Source: Mycobacterium sp. 852002-10029_SCH5224772
GTDB taxonomy: Bacteria; Actinomycetota; Actinomycetes; Mycobacteriales; Mycobacteriaceae
DNA length: 64,000 bases
Assembly: GCF_001667315.1 (NCBI RefSeq)
Contig: NZ_LZHT01000011.1
Span: 1 to 64,000 of the forward strand
Direction: 5' to 3'
Part shown: in pieces, positions 61,851 to 64,000 of the stretch
Numbering within the stretch: position 1 is the first letter of the stretch
Layout of the letters: the number at the start of each line of letters is the position of its first letter
Translations under genes and position numbers: made by a program
Notes under the pieces: model-generated
What the model was told of the DNA's origin: nothing
Databases searched by the model: none
The model's input: the letters and a program-made list of their open reading frames with translations, nothing else

Positions 61851-64000
61851 ATGGACAGCGACCGGAGTGACTCCGCCTTCACCTGGCAGGGCCGGCGCGA
61901 ACTGGTCAGCCAGATGCACGACCAACTCGATGAGCTCGAGGCGGCGCGCGACCAGATGGAACAACTGGTGTCCGTCATCGTCGAGATCGGCTCCGATCTG
62001 GACCTGGACGTGACAGTGCACCGAGTCCTGCGAGCGGCGATGGACCTGACCGGTGCCCGCTACGCCGCCCTGGGCATCCGCGCATCTGACGGCGGCCTCG
62101 TTTCTTTCGTGCACGCGGGAATCGACGCCGACACGGCTCGTCGGCTCGACGACCTTGCCATCGGCGATGGTCTGCGCGTCGATGACCTGAGTGCCCACCC
62201 ACAGACCGCCGGGCTGTCCGCACTCGACCCGCCGATGCGTGCATTCCTCGGAATACCAATCACGGTGCGAGCGGCCAACTTCGGCAACCTATACCTGGCC
62301 GACGACCGGCCCGGGGTAGTGTTCACCGACTCCCAGGAGGGTGCCGTACGAGCGATGGCCACGGCGGCGGCCGCCGCCATCGACAACGCGCGACTCTTCG
62401 AGCGGGAGCGTGAATCGGCGAAATGGACGAAGGCCAGTCGCGAGATCACGACCGCGCTGCTGTCTGGCGACCCACAGACGGGGCCACTGCAGCTCATCGT
62501 CAACCGGGCGCTGGAGTTGGCAGGCGCCGAGCAGGCGATCTTGCTGGTGCCACGTGAGCTCGAATTGCCCGTCGACGACGTCGACACCCTGGTAGTCGCC
62601 GCAACGGCGGGCCGGTACTCCTCGGAGGTGATCGGACGGCAGGTCCCGATGGACGGCTCGACCACGGGCGGTGTCGCGCGCCGCGGCCTACCGCTGATCA
62701 CCGATTCCTTCCAGTACCCGATCGAGGGGTTCACCGATGTCGGTGAACGCCCGGCGATCGTCATCCCGCTGATCGCGGACGGCGCGGTGTTAGGTGTCAT
62801 CGCCGTCGCGCGCGACCCGCGCCAGCCCCCGTTCGGCGACGACTATCTCGACCTCGTCAGTGACTTCGCCCGGCACGCCGCGATCGCATTGGCGCTGGCG
62901 GTGGGCCGCGAACACGCGCTCAACCAGGAACTGGCCCAAGCCGACACCGTCGAGGACGCGGTACACGCCGCCGCAGAAGAACTGCGCCGGCTGTGGCGGG
63001 CGCGCCGTGTTCTGGCCGTCACCTTCCCGACCTACACCTCGTCGACGGAGACGACCTTCGGCGCACCGCAAGTGGTATCGGTCGGCGAGCCCACGCAGTG
63101 GGCCGACGTGCCGCCCCACACCCAACAGGCGCTCAGCTCATTGCGCGACGGTGACTTCCTGACCACCGCCGCGCCGCAGCCGGGAACGGCCGGCATCGCG
63201 CTGCAGCATCCCGAGGGCGTGCTGGTCGTCTGGATTGACTTGGCCGAGCAACGCCCGTTCACGCTGGAGGACCAGACCTTGCTCACCGTGCTGGCCGGCC
63301 GGCTCGGCCAGGGTCTGCAGCGGGTGCACCAAGTCGACCAGCAGCGCGAAACCGCCTTGGCCCTCCAGCACGCGATCCTCGGCCCGGCTGATCTGCCCAA
63401 CGGGTTCGCGGTGCGTTATCAGGCCGCCACCCGGCCCCTGCAGGTGGGCGGCGACTGGTACGACGTCGTCGACCTCGAGGACGGGCGCATCGCGTTGGTC
63501 GTCGGCGACTGTGTGGGCCACGGCCTCGCCGCCGCCGCCGTGATGGGCCAGGTGCGCAGTGCCTGTCGTGCGCTCCTGTTCGAAAACCCAAGCCCCGCTG
63601 CGGCTCTCGCGGGGTTGGATCGCTTCGCCGCACGACTTCCCGGGGCGCAGTGCACCACCGCCGTCTGCGCGGTGCTCACCCCCGACACCGGCGAACTGGT
63701 CTACTCCAGCGCCGGGCACCCGCCGGCCATCCTGGTGCATGGCGACGGCAGCACCCAGATACTCGACGACGGTCACACCATCGCGTTGGGAATACGGGGC
63801 GACTGGTCACGCCCGGAAGCCCGGGTGACCATACCGGCGCGTGCGACCCTGATGCTCTACACCGACGGTCTGGTCGAGCGTCGCCGCAGCCCGCTGGATC
63901 GGGGCATCTCCCGCGTCGCCGGCATCGCGCAGGACGCCCGAACGTTGGGACTGGAGGATTTGGCGAACCAGGTCATGACCCGTGTCGCGCCGCGCGGCGG
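61851..64000 (+). CDS. DosS-like GAF sensor with SpoIIE (PP2C-type) phosphatase domain, cut by the right edge
   Basis: At least 716 residues from ATG 61851 (MDSDRSDSAFTWQGRREL), open at the right edge. A coiled N-terminus (DQLDELEAARDQMEQLV) leads into a first GAF domain very like GAF-A of DosS/DosT (VLRAAMDLTGARYAALGIR, FGNLYLADDRPGVVFTDSQE). A second GAF follows (WTKASREITTALLSGDP) and a third GAF-like stretch. A SpoIIE/PP2C domain comes last: VGGDWYDVVDLEDGRIALVV, GDCVGHGLAAAAVMGQ and MLYTDGLVERR. The PP2C metal aspartates are present. The heme-ligand His of DosS is Asp here (ALDPPM). Divergent from the giant cyclase gene, 106 bp apart. Confidence 0.88.
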   Translation, partial: MDSDRSDSAFTWQGRRELVSQMHDQLDELEAARDQMEQLVSVIVEIGSDLDLDVTVHRVLRAAMDLTGARYAALGIRASDGGLVSFVHAGIDADTARRLDDLAIGDGLRVDDLSAHPQTAGLSALDPPMRAFLGIPITVRAANFGNLYLADDRPGVVFTDSQEGAVRAMATAAAAAIDNARLFERERESAKWTKASREITTALLSGDPQTGPLQLIVNRALELAGAEQAILLVPRELELPVDDVDTLVVAATAGRYSSEVIGRQVPMDGSTTGGVARRGLPLITDSFQYPIEGFTDVGERPAIVIPLIADGAVLGVIAVARDPRQPPFGDDYLDLVSDFARHAAIALALAVGREHALNQELAQADTVEDAVHAAAEELRRLWRARRVLAVTFPTYTSSTETTFGAPQVVSVGEPTQWADVPPHTQQALSSLRDGDFLTTAAPQPGTAGIALQHPEGVLVVWIDLAEQRPFTLEDQTLLTVLAGRLGQGLQRVHQVDQQRETALALQHAILGPADLPNGFAVRYQAATRPLQVGGDWYDVVDLEDGRIALVVGDCVGHGLAAAAVMGQVRSACRALLFENPSPAAALAGLDRFAARLPGAQCTTAVCAVLTPDTGELVYSSAGHPPAILVHGDGSTQILDDGHTIALGIRGDWSRPEARVTIPARATLMLYTDGLVERRRSPLDRGISRVAGIAQDARTLGLEDLANQVMTRVAPRG

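Overview
The window is high-GC actinobacterial DNA, almost certainly from a Mycobacterium. The evidence is gene content and order recalled from M. tuberculosis: from the left end, counterparts of Rv2327, Rv2326c, Rv2325c, Rv2320c, Rv2318-Rv2316 (uspCBA), Rv2315c (tldD), Rv2314c (tldE) and Rv2313c follow one another. Further mycobacterial signatures are DUF732 secreted proteins, DUF1918, a deazaflavin-type nitroreductase, a TIGR00027-type methyltransferase and an Rv2004c-like kinase. All family names come from reading the translations; no database search was run.

Layout. (1) 1-0.55 kb: the 5' part of an FHA-domain gene that runs off the left edge into a near-perfect fold-back inverted repeat, probably a contig-end artefact. 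(2) 0.66-16.4 kb: a conserved core block with MarR, an ECF-type transporter (fused S/A/A protein plus EcfT), an SRPBCC protein, a sulfatase, an amino-acid permease, the UspABC sugar importer, TldD/TldE, an AhpD-like protein and two tandem DUF732 secreted proteins. (3) 16.5-35.3 kb: an apparent genomic island. It starts in the 3' half of a tRNA-Met gene and ends at a 32-bp exact copy of that tRNA 3' end, with no integrase left. It carries a CaCA exchanger, an ECF41 sigma-factor cluster lying between two copies of a nitroreductase segment, and a catabolic cluster: P450, 3Fe-4S ferredoxin, NDMA-type alcohol dehydrogenase, aldehyde dehydrogenase, amidohydrolase, and one fused and one single family III CoA-transferase. 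A TetR regulator lies inside the cluster, and four copies of one palindrome (TCRAGT-N3-ACTYGA) lie in front of its transcription units. (4) 35.3-51 kb: alpha/beta hydrolase, a UvrA-like ABC protein, a frameshifted TylF-type methyltransferase, an Ala/Glu-rich 16-residue-repeat membrane protein, a MoxR/DUF58/VWA operon, an aldehyde dehydrogenase with a perfect upstream palindrome, a TPM-domain protein and an Rv2004c-like kinase. (5) 51.1-64 kb: a 3310-residue protein joining a SARP DNA-binding region, a class III nucleotidyl cyclase, a STAND ATPase, a helical-repeat region and seven tandem ~270-residue double-NTF2-like units. It is translationally coupled to an S51-type peptidase and diverges from a DosS-like GAF protein with a SpoIIE-type phosphatase output, cut by the right edge.

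The likeliest working systems are two. One is the island catabolic regulon: oxidation of a hydrophobic substrate by P450/ferredoxin, then alcohol to aldehyde to acid, then CoA activation, under TetR control. The other is the giant signalling protein with its neighbours. No CRISPR array, transposase or phage structural gene was seen.
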